A stretch of DNA of 64,000 nucleotides from positions 62,001-126,000 of the forward strand of contig NZ_JBHSCH010000002.1 in NCBI RefSeq assembly GCF_042651065.1, in the 5' to 3' direction. Every line of letters begins with the position of its first letter. Positions within the stretch are counted from its first letter, which is position 1. Shown here piece by piece: positions 33,174 to 41,199 of the stretch. The notes beneath the pieces are model-generated. The model was not told where the DNA came from. It saw only the letters and a program-made list of their open reading frames with translations, and made no database searches. This DNA is from Pseudoroseomonas aestuarii (GTDB lineage: Bacteria > Pseudomonadota > Alphaproteobacteria > Acetobacterales > Acetobacteraceae). The position numbers were made by a program, and so were the translations under genes.

Positions 33174-34243
33174 CAGGATCTTTCCGTCGTCAGGAAGTGC
33201 TGAATGGCATGGACGGTGCCGCGGGCGGACCGGGTGATGCCCGCCAGGGTCGCGGAGGCGGCGCCGGTCCAGTCGCCGTAGCCGAGCAGCCAGAGGCGTG
33301 GCTCACGCGTGGAGCGGCCGTTCTCGACGGCCACGCGCCCATCGGCCTCCAGCACGCCGAGCGGCGCCAAGTGGCCGAGATCCGGGCGGAAGCCCGTGCA
33401 CCAGATGACGGCGTCCACGGGGCTTTGCGTCCCGTCCTGCCAGACCACCCCCTCCGGCACGAAACGGGCGAATGGCCGGACGGCGTGGAGCCTGTCCCGG
33501 TCCCGGGCCTCGCGGACCGGCGGCACCATGACGATGTCGCCCAGCCCGCCCCCGGGCGCGGCCGGCTCCCGGCCCTGCATCTGGGCATGCACCCGCTCGG
33601 TGGCCCGCGCGAACAGCACGCGGCCATCCACCTCATCCGGCAGGAAGCGGGGCGGCTCCAGCGTGACCCATGTCGTCTCGGCGACCCGGGAAAGCTCGGC
33701 CAGGATCTGCGCGCCCGAATTGCCGCCGCCCACCACCAGCACGCGCTGGCCCGCGAAGCCCTGCGGTGAGCGGTAGGCGGAGGAATGGATCTGCCTGCCC
33801 TGGAACAGCGCACCGCCGGGCCAGGACGGGATGAAGGGCCGGCTGGCGCCGCCGGTCGCGCTGATGACGGCCCGGGCACGCCGGGTGCCACGGTCGGTCC
33901 GCACCGACAGGCCGCCCTCCATGCGCAGGACGCTTTCGGCGCGCACGGGCCGCCGGACGGGCAGGCCGTATCGCTGCTCGTAGCGGGCCAGGTAATCCAC
34001 GACATGGTCGCGGCCCGGATAGCCCCCCTCCGAGGGCGGCATGGGCCAGCCGGGCAGCGAACTCATCGCCGCGGGCGAGAACAGCCGCAGCGAATCCCAT
34101 GCCCCGGGCCAGGCGCCGCCCGGCCGGTCATGGGCGTCCAGGATGGCGAAGGAAATGCCGCTCCGGCGCAGGAAGTATCCGGCGGCGAGCCCGGACTGCC
34201 CGCCGCCGATGACCACCACATCGTGCAGGGCGCCCTCGCTCAT
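33173..34243 (-). CDS. arsO: FAD-dependent oxidoreductase of ars operons (ArsO-like)
   Basis: A 356-residue flavoprotein monooxygenase-like enzyme. The FAD site is at the N-terminus, VVVIGGGQSGLAAGYFLRRSG; a second Rossmann motif for NADPH is VLVVGGGNSGAQILAELSR near residue 170; and the third conserved stretch is DAVIWCTGFRPDLGHL. Relatives sit in ars operons under the name ArsO, with a proposed but unproven role in arsenic metabolism or in a thioredoxin-linked step. ATG 34243 overlaps the arsB stop as ATGA and its own stop overlaps the arsH start, so the order arsB-arsO-arsH is tightly coupled. Confidence 0.86.
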   Translation of the reverse strand: MSEGALHDVVVIGGGQSGLAAGYFLRRSGISFAILDAHDRPGGAWPGAWDSLRLFSPAAMSSLPGWPMPPSEGGYPGRDHVVDYLARYEQRYGLPVRRPVRAESVLRMEGGLSVRTDRGTRRARAVISATGGASRPFIPSWPGGALFQGRQIHSSAYRSPQGFAGQRVLVVGGGNSGAQILAELSRVAETTWVTLEPPRFLPDEVDGRVLFARATERVHAQMQGREPAAPGGGLGDIVMVPPVREARDRDRLHAVRPFARFVPEGVVWQDGTQSPVDAVIWCTGFRPDLGHLAPLGVLEADGRVAVENGRSTREPRLWLLGYGDWTGAASATLAGITRSARGTVHAIQHFLTTERS

Positions 34244-35553
34244 GGCGCGCCCACCACGGGCAGCCAGAGCGCCAGGGCGGCCAGCACCGCCAGGAGGACA
34301 GGCGGCGTGATGACGAGGCCGACCCTCATGTACTGCCCCCAGGTGATGGTGGTGCCCTTGCGCGCCAGCACGTGCAGCCACAGCAACGTCGCCAGGCTGC
34401 CGATGGGGGTGAATTTGGGGCCGAGGTCGCAGCCGATGACGTTGGCGTAGATCATCGCCTCGCGGATGGCGGGCGGGATGCCCTGCGCCTGCTCGATGGC
34501 CAGGGCGCCGACCAGCACGCCCGGCATGTTGTTCATCACCGAGGAGAGCAGCGCGGCGCCGAAGCCGGTGCCGATGGCCGCGGCCCAGAGGCCATGCCCG
34601 GCCAGCCATTCCAGCACCCCGGCCAGATGGCCGGTCAGCCCGGCGTTCCGCAGCCCGTAGACCACGAGGTACATGCCGAGCGAGAAGACGACGATCTGCC
34701 ACGGCGCCTCGCCCACCACCCTGCGGATGGGGATGACGCCGCCCTGCCCGCCCCGGTGCCAGCGCCCGGCCAGCACCAGCAGGATGAGGGCCGCGGCGCC
34801 GGTCACCACGGCCACCGGCACGCCGAGCGGCGCCAGGACGAAATAGGCCAGCAGCAACAAAGCCAGCAGCGGGAAGGCGGCGCGGAAGACGAGGGCATCG
34901 CGGATGGCGGTGCGCGGCGCCTCCAGCTGCGCCAGCGGATAGCGCGCGGGGATCTGGCGCCCGTAATAGGCCCAGAGCACGGCGAGCGTCGCCGCCAGCG
35001 CCACCAGGTTCACCGGCACCATGACGGCGGCGTAGCGGTCGAAGCCGATGCCGAAGTAGTTGGCGGAGACGATGTTGACGAGGTTGGAGATCACCAGCGG
35101 CAGGCTGGTGGTGTCGGCCACGAAGCCGCAGGCGACGATGAAGGCCAGCGTGGCGCCCGCGGAGAAATTCAGCCGCAGCAGGATGGCCATGACGATGGGC
35201 GTCAGCAGCAGCGCCGCGCCGTCATTGGCGAAGAAGGCGGCGATGAGCGCGCCGAGGAGCACGATGAGCGGAAACAGCCGCCGCCCGCGGCCGGCGCCCC
35301 AGCGCGCCACGTGCAGCGCGGCCCACTGGAAGAAGCCCGCCTCGTCGAGCAGCAGCGAGATGATGATGAGCGCCACGAAGGTGAAGGTGGCGTCCCACAC
35401 GATGCCCCAGACCACGGGCACATCGGCCCAGCCGATGACGCCGGTCAGCAGCGCCAGCACGGCGCCGCCCATGGCGCTCCAGCCGATGCCGAGGCCGCGT
35501 GGCTGCCAGATGACCAGCACGAGGGTGAGGACAAAGATGGCGAGGGCCAGCAT
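34240..35553 (-). CDS. arsB: Arsenite efflux permease ArsB
   Basis: A 437-residue inner-membrane protein with about 11-12 hydrophobic segments that exports arsenite and antimonite. The N-terminus IFVLTLVLVIWQPRGLGIGWSA closely resembles the enterobacterial ArsB start, and FANDGAALLLTPIVMAI, GFVADTTSLPLVISNLVNIVSAN and MNNMPGVLVGALAI match the ion-transporter family core. ATG 35553 has a GAGAGAA upstream; ATG 35574 would add seven residues. It works with the proton motive force, as no arsA ATPase gene is present. The stop overlaps the arsO start. Confidence 0.94.
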   Translation of the reverse strand: MLALAIFVLTLVLVIWQPRGLGIGWSAMGGAVLALLTGVIGWADVPVVWGIVWDATFTFVALIIISLLLDEAGFFQWAALHVARWGAGRGRRLFPLIVLLGALIAAFFANDGAALLLTPIVMAILLRLNFSAGATLAFIVACGFVADTTSLPLVISNLVNIVSANYFGIGFDRYAAVMVPVNLVALAATLAVLWAYYGRQIPARYPLAQLEAPRTAIRDALVFRAAFPLLALLLLAYFVLAPLGVPVAVVTGAAALILLVLAGRWHRGGQGGVIPIRRVVGEAPWQIVVFSLGMYLVVYGLRNAGLTGHLAGVLEWLAGHGLWAAAIGTGFGAALLSSVMNNMPGVLVGALAIEQAQGIPPAIREAMIYANVIGCDLGPKFTPIGSLATLLWLHVLARKGTTITWGQYMRVGLVITPPVLLAVLAALALWLPVVGAP

Positions 35554-35658
35554 GGGGCATGTTCTCTCGGGCATTGCGCGGCGCCGGCCCATCCGCTGCC
35601 TTGGATGGCAGCGGCGCCGCGCGTCGCGTTCAGGGACGGAAAGGCGCGGGCGCCCGGC

Positions 35659-36081
35659 TCAGATCAGGCGGTGGCCCTGTGCGTCGACGACCTGTTCGCC
35701 ATCCTCCTTGGCGAAGGCGCCCCGCTGCGGGTTCGGCAGGATGTCGAGCACCGCCTCGGACGGGCGGCAGAGCTTCACGCCCAGCGGCGTCACCACGATC
35801 GGCCGGTTGATGAGGATCGGGTGCGCTATCATGGCGTCGAGCAGATCGTCGTCGGTCAGCGAGGAAGCGCCGAGGCCGAGTTCCGCATAGGGCGTGCCCT
35901 TCTGGCGCAGCACGTCGCGCACCGGGACGCCCATGCGCCGGATGAGGCCGGCCAGCACCTCCCGCGTCGGCGGCGTCTTCAGATACTCGATGACCTCCGG
36001 CTCCTCGCCGCTGTTGCGGATGAGGGCCAGGGTGTTGCGGGACGTCCCGCAGGCCGGGTTGTGGTAGATGGTGACGGTCAC
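35659..36081 (-). CDS. arsC: Glutaredoxin-coupled arsenate reductase ArsC
   Basis: A 140-residue reductase of arsenate to arsenite, glutaredoxin-dependent class. The active-site loop IYHNPACGTSRNTLALIRNSG holds the catalytic cysteine, and the arginine-rich later regions (LIRRMGVPVRDVLRQKGTPY, LINRPIVVTPLGVKLCRPSE) match the substrate-binding arginines of this family. GTG 36081 was chosen because an excellent GAGGGAAGG precedes it by about six bases and the resulting protein starts exactly as other ArsC proteins. It lies between arsR and arsB; the arsenite made here is the substrate of ArsB. Confidence 0.94.
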   Translation of the reverse strand: MTVTIYHNPACGTSRNTLALIRNSGEEPEVIEYLKTPPTREVLAGLIRRMGVPVRDVLRQKGTPYAELGLGASSLTDDDLLDAMIAHPILINRPIVVTPLGVKLCRPSEAVLDILPNPQRGAFAKEDGEQVVDAQGHRLI

Positions 36082-36202
36082 GACGCCTTCCCTCTGGCTG
36101 TGTTGCATCCCCGGCGCCGCCCCGCCTCCCGGCCTGCGCCAGAGGGCTGGACGAGGCCGCGGACAGGGCGCCTCACGGGTCTTGCCGGGCATCCTCGTGC
36201 CC

Positions 36203-36556
36203 TCAGGCTGCGGAGGTCTTGCGAAGGCGGGTGGCCTGGGCCGCCGGCCCGCAGGCAGGGGCGCAGACGGCTTCGCCGCCGCAGCAATTCTCGGTCAGGT
36301 AGGCCACCAGCGCGTTCATGGATGCGGGTGCCATGGCGTAGAGAAGCTGGCGGCCGGCGCGGCGCTGCGTGACCAGCCCCGCCTGCAGGAGCTGCTGCAG
36401 GTGGAAGGTCAGTGTCGAGGACGGCGTGCCCAGCCGCTCGGCGATGACGCCGGCGGGCAATCCCTCGGGGCCCGCCTCCACGAGCAGGCGGTAGGCCGCG
36501 AGCCGATGCTCATGGGCCAGGGCACCCAGGGCCGCCACAGCCTGCTTCGGTTCCAT
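36203..36556 (-). CDS. arsR: ArsR family As(III)-responsive repressor
   Basis: A 117-residue winged-helix repressor. The recognition helix is AERLGTPSSTLTFHLQQLLQAG, followed by the wing VTQRRAGRQLLYAMAP. The metalloid site differs from plasmid-type ArsR: the classical CxC in the third helix is absent, while cysteines lie at residues 91, 92, 98 and 102 (NCCGGEAVCAPACG). The C-C-x5-C spacing is that of the Acidithiobacillus ferrooxidans-type ArsR, whose As(III) site is in the C-terminal helix. It heads the operon arsR-arsC-arsB-arsO-arsH. Confidence 0.93.
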   Translation of the reverse strand: MEPKQAVAALGALAHEHRLAAYRLLVEAGPEGLPAGVIAERLGTPSSTLTFHLQQLLQAGLVTQRRAGRQLLYAMAPASMNALVAYLTENCCGGEAVCAPACGPAAQATRLRKTSAA

Positions 36557-36640
36557 GCCACCCCTAACCTTTCGATGAAATTCGAAATATCTCTGCCTGC
36601 GGCTGGAGTCAACGACATTTCGAGGATTATGGGAATCTAG
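36557..36640 (-). promoter_or_regulatory. Probable ars operator/promoter
   Basis: Immediately upstream of arsR is an inverted repeat TTTCGA (36570-36575) and TCGAAA (36582-36587) with a six-base spacer, inside an AT-rich stretch. A further TTTCGA half-site lies at 36618-36623. The position next to the repressor start and the symmetry suit an autoregulatory ArsR operator. No consensus -35/-10 pair was fixed. Confidence 0.6.
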
Positions 36641-36753
36641 CCCAACCCTGGATGGGGGGAACGCCTTTGTTTCTGCCGCGGATACTTCATCAACCTGGCG
36701 CTGCCCGTGCGCGTTAGAGCGGCGTATCCAGACTCGGAAGAAGGAACGCCATC

Positions 36754-37146
36754 ATGACACGCAAGATCCTGCTCGCTGGCGCCGCCACGGCCTTCATGCT
36801 GGGCGGTGTCGTGTTGCCCGCCCAGGCGCAGAGCACCGGCCAGGCCCCGGCCGCCGCGCAGACGCGCATCGAGTCCGGCCAGACCCGCGCCAAGGCGATG
36901 CTCGACCGCGATGTCTACAGCTCGGACGATGTGGAGATCGGCGAGGTTGAGGACCTGATCCTCAATGCCCAGAACCAGGTCGTGCTCGCGGTCATCGAGG
37001 TCGAATCCCGCCTGGGCTTCACCGACAAGTATGTGGCCGTGCCGGTCTCCCAGCTGACGCCCGCCGCCAACAACCGCGACCGGATGACGCTCTCCATGAC
37101 CCGCGACCAGGTCAAGGCGATGCAGGGCTTCCGCTACGAGGACTGA
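36754..37146 (+). CDS. Secreted PRC-barrel domain protein
   Basis: A 130-residue exported protein. A signal peptide with a charged start (MTRKILLAG) and hydrophobic core ends at a PAQAQS site near residue 26. The mature part is one PRC-barrel domain: LDRDVYSSDDVEIGEVEDLILNAQ and the second half LGFTDKYVAVPVSQLTP. PRC barrels bind partner proteins or small molecules; periplasmic single-domain versions have no settled role. It stands alone, divergent from arsR, with a good ribosome site (GGAAGAAGGA) and a strong terminator after it. Confidence 0.85.
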   Translation: MTRKILLAGAATAFMLGGVVLPAQAQSTGQAPAAAQTRIESGQTRAKAMLDRDVYSSDDVEIGEVEDLILNAQNQVVLAVIEVESRLGFTDKYVAVPVSQLTPAANNRDRMTLSMTRDQVKAMQGFRYED

Positions 37147-37171
37147 TCTCCGGTCCGCGGATGCATGAAGG

Positions 37172-37200
37172 AAATGCCCGCCTCTCCGGCGGGCATTTTC
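37172..37200 (+). terminator. Rho-independent terminator after the PRC-barrel gene
   Basis: A perfect 11-bp stem AAATGCCCGCC (37172-37182) with GGCGGGCATTT (37188-37198), loop TCTCC, then TTCTC. The A-rich and T-rich ends of the stem make it usable in both directions; it lies between the PRC-barrel gene and the convergent DUF4347 gene. Confidence 0.85.
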
Positions 37201-37246
37201 TCTCGTGCCCTTGCCGTGGCGCACGGAACCGGAGAGGCGGCGGCCT

Positions 37247-37756
37247 TCAGCGCAGGGCGGCAGCCTCGGCCGTGGCATGGCCGCGCGGCGCCCACACCCA
37301 GGCCGGGCTGCTCAGGGCGGCGGGCACCGTCATCTCCGGCGCGCCGAAGCGGCTTTCCTCCGTCATCACGTCCCGCCCCAGGGCGCGCCCCAGCATGGCC
37401 ATCAGCCGGCCCCCGCTGGCGCCGGCGCCGGCCATTTCCAGCAGTTCCAGCCTTCCCTGCGGCAGCAGCGTGGCGCCCAGCGCCGCCAGCACCCGGCCGC
37501 GCTCCTCCGCCGTCTCCGGCTCCAGCACCACCATACCCAGGGTGACGCGGCCGGCCCCGCCCGGCCCGACCAGGCGGATGCTCTCCAGCGGCGCCAGCTC
37601 GGCGGCGACCTCGGCCGCCTGCACCAGCCCGTCCCGCGCCATGTCCAGCACCAGCACGGCCACGTCCTCGCCCGCGGCCGCCAGCAGCGCACCCCAGGCC
37701 GTCTGGCGCGGATCGAGCACCAGGAGGTGGCGCGGGGTGGCGGCATCGTGCGGCAT
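37247..37756 (-). CDS. Stand-alone, degenerate DUF4347 domain protein
   Basis: A 169-residue protein whose whole length aligns with DUF4347, normally the N-terminal domain of giant haemolysin-like adhesins. Recognisable elements: HLLVLDPRQTAWGALLAA, VLVLDMARDGLVQAAEVAAEL, a beta-strand with SIRLVGPGGAGRVTLG where family members read an SHG motif, and LELLEMAGAGASGGRLMAML where members read YGCNVAEG. Both characteristic motifs are thus altered. ATG 37756 opens MPHDAATPRHLL. No signal peptide or calcium-binding repeat is present. The long frame to 38308 is not conserved. Function unknown; it is divergent from the TupB-like permease. Confidence 0.6.
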   Translation of the reverse strand: MPHDAATPRHLLVLDPRQTAWGALLAAAGEDVAVLVLDMARDGLVQAAEVAAELAPLESIRLVGPGGAGRVTLGMVVLEPETAEERGRVLAALGATLLPQGRLELLEMAGAGASGGRLMAMLGRALGRDVMTEESRFGAPEMTVPAALSSPAWVWAPRGHATAEAAALR

Positions 37757-37948
37757 GTCTCGGATCCTCAAACTCGGGCCACTCCAGAATGGCCCCGATC
37801 CGCCGAAGAATTCCTTGACGCAGAGCAGGTTTCCCCCGGCTTTCGCCTCTGCAGGCACCCTGGCAGATGCCGGCAAGGAGCGGCAGGGGCGGGCTTGCCC
37901 CCGCCCCCCGCAATGGGCATTCCGGCCGCACCATGCCCTTCTCCCGCC

Positions 37949-38638
37949 ATGACTGACCTGGCCGAAGCCTTTCTGCTGGCGCTGCGGTTGATCGGCGGCG
38001 CCGACCCGGAGCTGACGCGCATCGTCGGCCTTTCCCTGCGCGTCTCGGGCAGCGCGGCGCTGTTCGCCTTCCTGCTCGGCCTGCCGCTGGCGGCGCTGCT
38101 CACCATCGGCCGGTTCCGCAGCCGTGGCATGATGCTGGTGCTGGCCAATGCGGCGCTCGGCCTGCCGCCGGTGGTGGTGGGCCTGGTCTGCTACCTGCTG
38201 CTCTCGCGCAGCGGGTTGCTCGGGCCGCTCGGCTGGCTGTTCCGCCCCCAGGCCATGGTGATGGCGCAGACCGTCCTGGCGCTGCCCATCGTCACGGCGC
38301 TGGCCCACCGCGCGCTGGCGCCGCAGTGGGAGGAGGTGCGCGACCCGCTGCGCATCGACGGCGCCGGCCCGTTCCGCTGCGGGCTGGAGCTGATACGGAT
38401 GGCGCGGCCGGCCCTGGCCACCGTGTTCCTCGCCGCCTTCGGCCGCGCCATCGCCGAGGTCGGCGCCATCCTGGTGGTGGGCGGCAACATCCGGGGCGAG
38501 ACGCGCACCATGACCACCGCCATCGCGCTCGAAACCCAGAAGGGCGACCTGCCGCTGGCGCTCGCCCTCGGCTTCATCCTGCTGCTGGTCTGCCTCGGGG
38601 TCAGTGCCGCCACGCTGCTGCTCGACCGGCGGCGCTGA
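37949..38638 (+). CDS. tupB: Tungstate/molybdate-type ABC permease (TupB-like)
   Basis: A 229-residue permease with about five membrane segments. SLRVSGSAALFAFLLGLPLAALL opens the core and the ATPase-coupling loop is DPLRIDGAGPFRCGLELIRMARPALATVFLAAFGRAIAEVGAILVVGGNI. The pattern FGRAIAEVGAxxxVGGNI and the ending RTMTTAIALETQKGDL are typical of TupB/WtpB-like tungstate permeases. Neither tupA (binding protein) nor tupC (ATPase) is adjacent, so the importer is incomplete here. ATG 37949 is used. It is divergent from the DUF4347 gene. Confidence 0.8.
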   Translation: MTDLAEAFLLALRLIGGADPELTRIVGLSLRVSGSAALFAFLLGLPLAALLTIGRFRSRGMMLVLANAALGLPPVVVGLVCYLLLSRSGLLGPLGWLFRPQAMVMAQTVLALPIVTALAHRALAPQWEEVRDPLRIDGAGPFRCGLELIRMARPALATVFLAAFGRAIAEVGAILVVGGNIRGETRTMTTAIALETQKGDLPLALALGFILLLVCLGVSAATLLLDRRR

Positions 38639-38719
38639 GCCCTTCCCCGCGGCCCGGCGGCGGCGCTACCCTCAGCGGCAATGGGGGAAGGCCGCCAGGC
38701 CCTGAGGAGAGACCACATC

Positions 38720-39670
38720 ATGCATCGCCGCCTGTTCCTGGGCGCCGCCGCCGGCGCGCTCGCCCTGCCATCCGTGCTGCGGGCGCAGACCCTGCCCAAG
38801 ATCACCATCGGCATGTCCGGCTGGACCGGCTTCGCGCCGCTGACCCTGGCCGAGCAGGCCGGGCTGTTCAAGGCGAACGGCATCGAGGTCGAGACGCGCT
38901 TCGTGCCGCAGCGCGAGCGCAACCTGGCGCTGGCCGCCGGCGCGCTGAACTGCGTCGTCACCACGGTCGACACCATGATCCTGTGGGGCAGCACCATGCC
39001 GCTGGTGCAGGTGCTGGTGCTCGACCGCTCGAAGGGCGGCGACGGCATCGCCGTGCGCCCCTCGGTCGGCGGCTGGGCGGGCCTCAAGGGCCGCACCATC
39101 GCCGTGGATGGGCCGGGCACCACGCCCTATTTCGTGCTGGCCTACATGCTGCGCGAGAACGGCATGACCATCAAGGACGTGCAGACCGCGACGCTGGCGC
39201 CGCAGCCCGCCGCCCAGGCCTTCGTCGCCGGCCAGTTCGACGGCTGCTCCACCTACGAGCCCTACCTCTCCCAGGTGCGGGCGATGGGCGAGGACAAGGG
39301 CCGCATCCTGGCCACCACCATCCAGCACCCCTGCGTGGTGGACACGCTGGCCTTCACCCCGGACTTCGTGGCGAAGAACCCCGAGGCGGTGAAGCGGGTG
39401 GTCAAGAGCTGGCACGACGCGCTGGCGATGATCGCGCGCGAGCCGGACAGGTCCTACGAGATCATGGGCAAGCGGGTGAACCAGAGCGCCGAGGCCTTCA
39501 AGGCCAGCGCGCAGTTCATCGAGTGGCAGGATGCGGTGAAGAACCGCGCCTATGTGGCCGATGGCCTGCCGCAGTTCATGACCAAGGCGCTGGAGGTGCA
39601 GAAGGAGGCCGGGGTGGTGCGCCAGTCCCCCGATCTCGGCAAGCTGCTGGACACACGCTTCCTGGCCTGA
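38720..39670 (+). CDS. ABC substrate-binding protein, NMT1/TauA-SsuA family
   Basis: A 316-residue periplasmic binding protein. ATG 38720 (ribosome site GAGGAGAGA) opens a Tat-like or Sec signal MHRRLFLGAAAGALALPSVLRAQ. The mature protein matches the NMT1 family that binds taurine, sulphonates, nitrate, thiamine precursors or hydroxymethylpyrimidine: IGMSGWTGFAPLTLAEQAGLFKANGIEVE, LKGRTIAVDGPGTTPYFVLAYML and TYEPYLSQV. The usual permease and ATPase genes are 1.5 kb further on, past an outer-membrane protein gene on the other strand. Ligand unknown. Confidence 0.85.
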   Translation: MHRRLFLGAAAGALALPSVLRAQTLPKITIGMSGWTGFAPLTLAEQAGLFKANGIEVETRFVPQRERNLALAAGALNCVVTTVDTMILWGSTMPLVQVLVLDRSKGGDGIAVRPSVGGWAGLKGRTIAVDGPGTTPYFVLAYMLRENGMTIKDVQTATLAPQPAAQAFVAGQFDGCSTYEPYLSQVRAMGEDKGRILATTIQHPCVVDTLAFTPDFVAKNPEAVKRVVKSWHDALAMIAREPDRSYEIMGKRVNQSAEAFKASAQFIEWQDAVKNRAYVADGLPQFMTKALEVQKEAGVVRQSPDLGKLLDTRFLA

Positions 39671-39717
39671 GGGCCGGAAGGGCAGCAGGCCGGGGAAACA
39701 CCAGTCAGGGAAACACT

Positions 39718-39743
39718 GGCCGGGGGAGCATCCTCCCCCGGCC
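39718..39743. terminator. Stem-loop between binding protein and outer-membrane protein genes
   Basis: A perfect 11-bp stem GGCCGGGGGAG (39718-39728) with CTCCCCCGGCC (39733-39743), loop CATC, followed by GCCTTTC. It lies between two convergent genes and could serve both. Confidence 0.7.
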
Positions 39744-39750
39744 GCCTTTC

Positions 39751-40989
39751 TCAGAAGGCCATGCTCAGGCCGAAGCGGAAGCCCTCATAGCCGCGCTCGC
39801 CATCGATGTAGGTGGCGCTGAGGCGCACCGGCATGACGCGGCCCACCGTGGCCGTCACGCCGTATTCCTGCCAGTTGGAGACCGCCAGGTCGCTGCCCGT
39901 CATGCGGGTATCGACGAAGGAGGCGCCAATCGTGACGGGGCGGCCGGACACCTCGCCCACCGGCTTGGTCAGCGAGACGCCGTTGCGGAAGTACGGGTTG
40001 CTGAGGTCGTACTTGACGTCGTACTCGCCGACCTTCAGCGGCCGCGTCATGTAGTAGCCGAAGCCGTTGGCGACGCCGAGGGTCAGCTGGCCGGGCAGAC
40101 CGATGCGCAGGTCGCTGGTGATCGAGCCGCCCCACACCATGCCGACGGCGCCGATCTCCTCGGAGCCGGCCGCGCCCCAGCGGGCGGCGGGCGTCACCGC
40201 CCAGCGCAGCTCCGGGGTCGTCACCACCGGCAGCCGCACGCCGAGCGAGCCGGAGCCGATGTAGGACACGGCGCCGCCCGTCTCGGTGATGCTGAGCGGC
40301 AGGTTGAAGAACACCTCCGGCCCGTCCTGGCGGAAGGCGTAGGAGGCGGTCAGCGGCAGCTGGTAGACATTGGTGTCGAAGTCGCGCGTGCTCTGGCTGT
40401 TGAAGTTGACGCCAGCGCCGAAATGCCAGCCGGCGGCGCGCGGCGTCATGTCGCCGAGGTCGCCGGGCAGGCGGGTGGCGACGGCGTAGTCGGCCATCAC
40501 GGACTGGCCGAGCAGCGAGCCCGGATTGCCCGCCACCGGATCGGCGGTGGTGGTGGAGACCACGGCCTTGGCGATTCGCTGCAGCTCCTCGGTCGCGCCC
40601 GGGGCGTCGCCCTTGGCGAAGCTCTCCAGCTCGCGGCGCGAGGCGGCGAGGGTGCCGGCATCGAAGGTGCGCTCCACGCCCGCGCCGGGAACGACGAGTC
40701 GGAGGGCGCTGCTACCGGGGGTGGAGACCACCTGGGCCGGCACGCCGCGCAGGTTCACCATGGCGCTGACCGGCACGCCGGGGCGGTAGTTCGGCGCGAT
40801 GGCCTGGATGCCACCTGGGTCGAGCACGCTCAGCAGGTCGTCCAGGGTGCTGTAGCTGCGGCTGTAGCTCTGGCCGCCGACATTCAGGTCGAGGTTGAAA
40901 TTGTCCGCGGCATGGCCGGCGCGGGGCGCGAGCAGGGCGCACAGGGCGGTGGTTGCGAGCAGCAGGGCGGAGAGATGGCTGGAGCGCAT
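39751..40989 (-). CDS. Predicted outer-membrane beta-barrel protein, family not recognised
   Basis: A 412-residue exported protein. A signal peptide is clear (MRSSHLSALLLATTALCALL, cleavage after GHAA near residue 29). Residues ~30-170 form a soluble-looking part beginning DNFNLDLNVGGQSYSRS. From about 180 the sequence alternates polar and hydrophobic residues with many aromatic and glycine strand ends (AGWHFGAGVNFNSQS, GNxxY and YIGSGSLGVRLPVV), and the last residue is Phe after GLSMAF, the usual BAM recognition end. The family was not identified by eye. It sits between the binding protein and permease genes of an ABC importer, on the other strand, so it may be an unrelated insertion or the outer-membrane channel of that system. 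Confidence 0.72.
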   Translation of the reverse strand: MRSSHLSALLLATTALCALLAPRAGHAADNFNLDLNVGGQSYSRSYSTLDDLLSVLDPGGIQAIAPNYRPGVPVSAMVNLRGVPAQVVSTPGSSALRLVVPGAGVERTFDAGTLAASRRELESFAKGDAPGATEELQRIAKAVVSTTTADPVAGNPGSLLGQSVMADYAVATRLPGDLGDMTPRAAGWHFGAGVNFNSQSTRDFDTNVYQLPLTASYAFRQDGPEVFFNLPLSITETGGAVSYIGSGSLGVRLPVVTTPELRWAVTPAARWGAAGSEEIGAVGMVWGGSITSDLRIGLPGQLTLGVANGFGYYMTRPLKVGEYDVKYDLSNPYFRNGVSLTKPVGEVSGRPVTIGASFVDTRMTGSDLAVSNWQEYGVTATVGRVMPVRLSATYIDGERGYEGFRFGLSMAF

Positions 40990-41199
40990 GAAGAGGGGAC
41001 TGCCAATGATTGCGAGGCCGACACCACTACCCCAGATTGCGCCTGTCATCTTCCCGCAATTTAAATGGGTAGCACGAAATCGTGAGCATAGTGTTCTGCA
41101 TGCCACAGCTTGAACTGGGCCAATGATGCCATTGCGGCCGGCCCGTCAATTGCATACCAGTTCTTCACCGCTGTGTTGACGCTGGATGAACGAGGCTCC

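Noticed and set aside
37205..37948. Upstream extension of the TupB-like permease frame
   Set aside because: It is antisense to the DUF4347 gene and made of His/Gln/Arg-rich low-complexity residues. The conserved permease starts at ATG 37949.
38308..38320. Extension of the DUF4347 gene up to 38308
   Set aside because: The added part overlaps the permease gene and is Gln/Arg/His-rich, so the start at ATG 37756 is kept.
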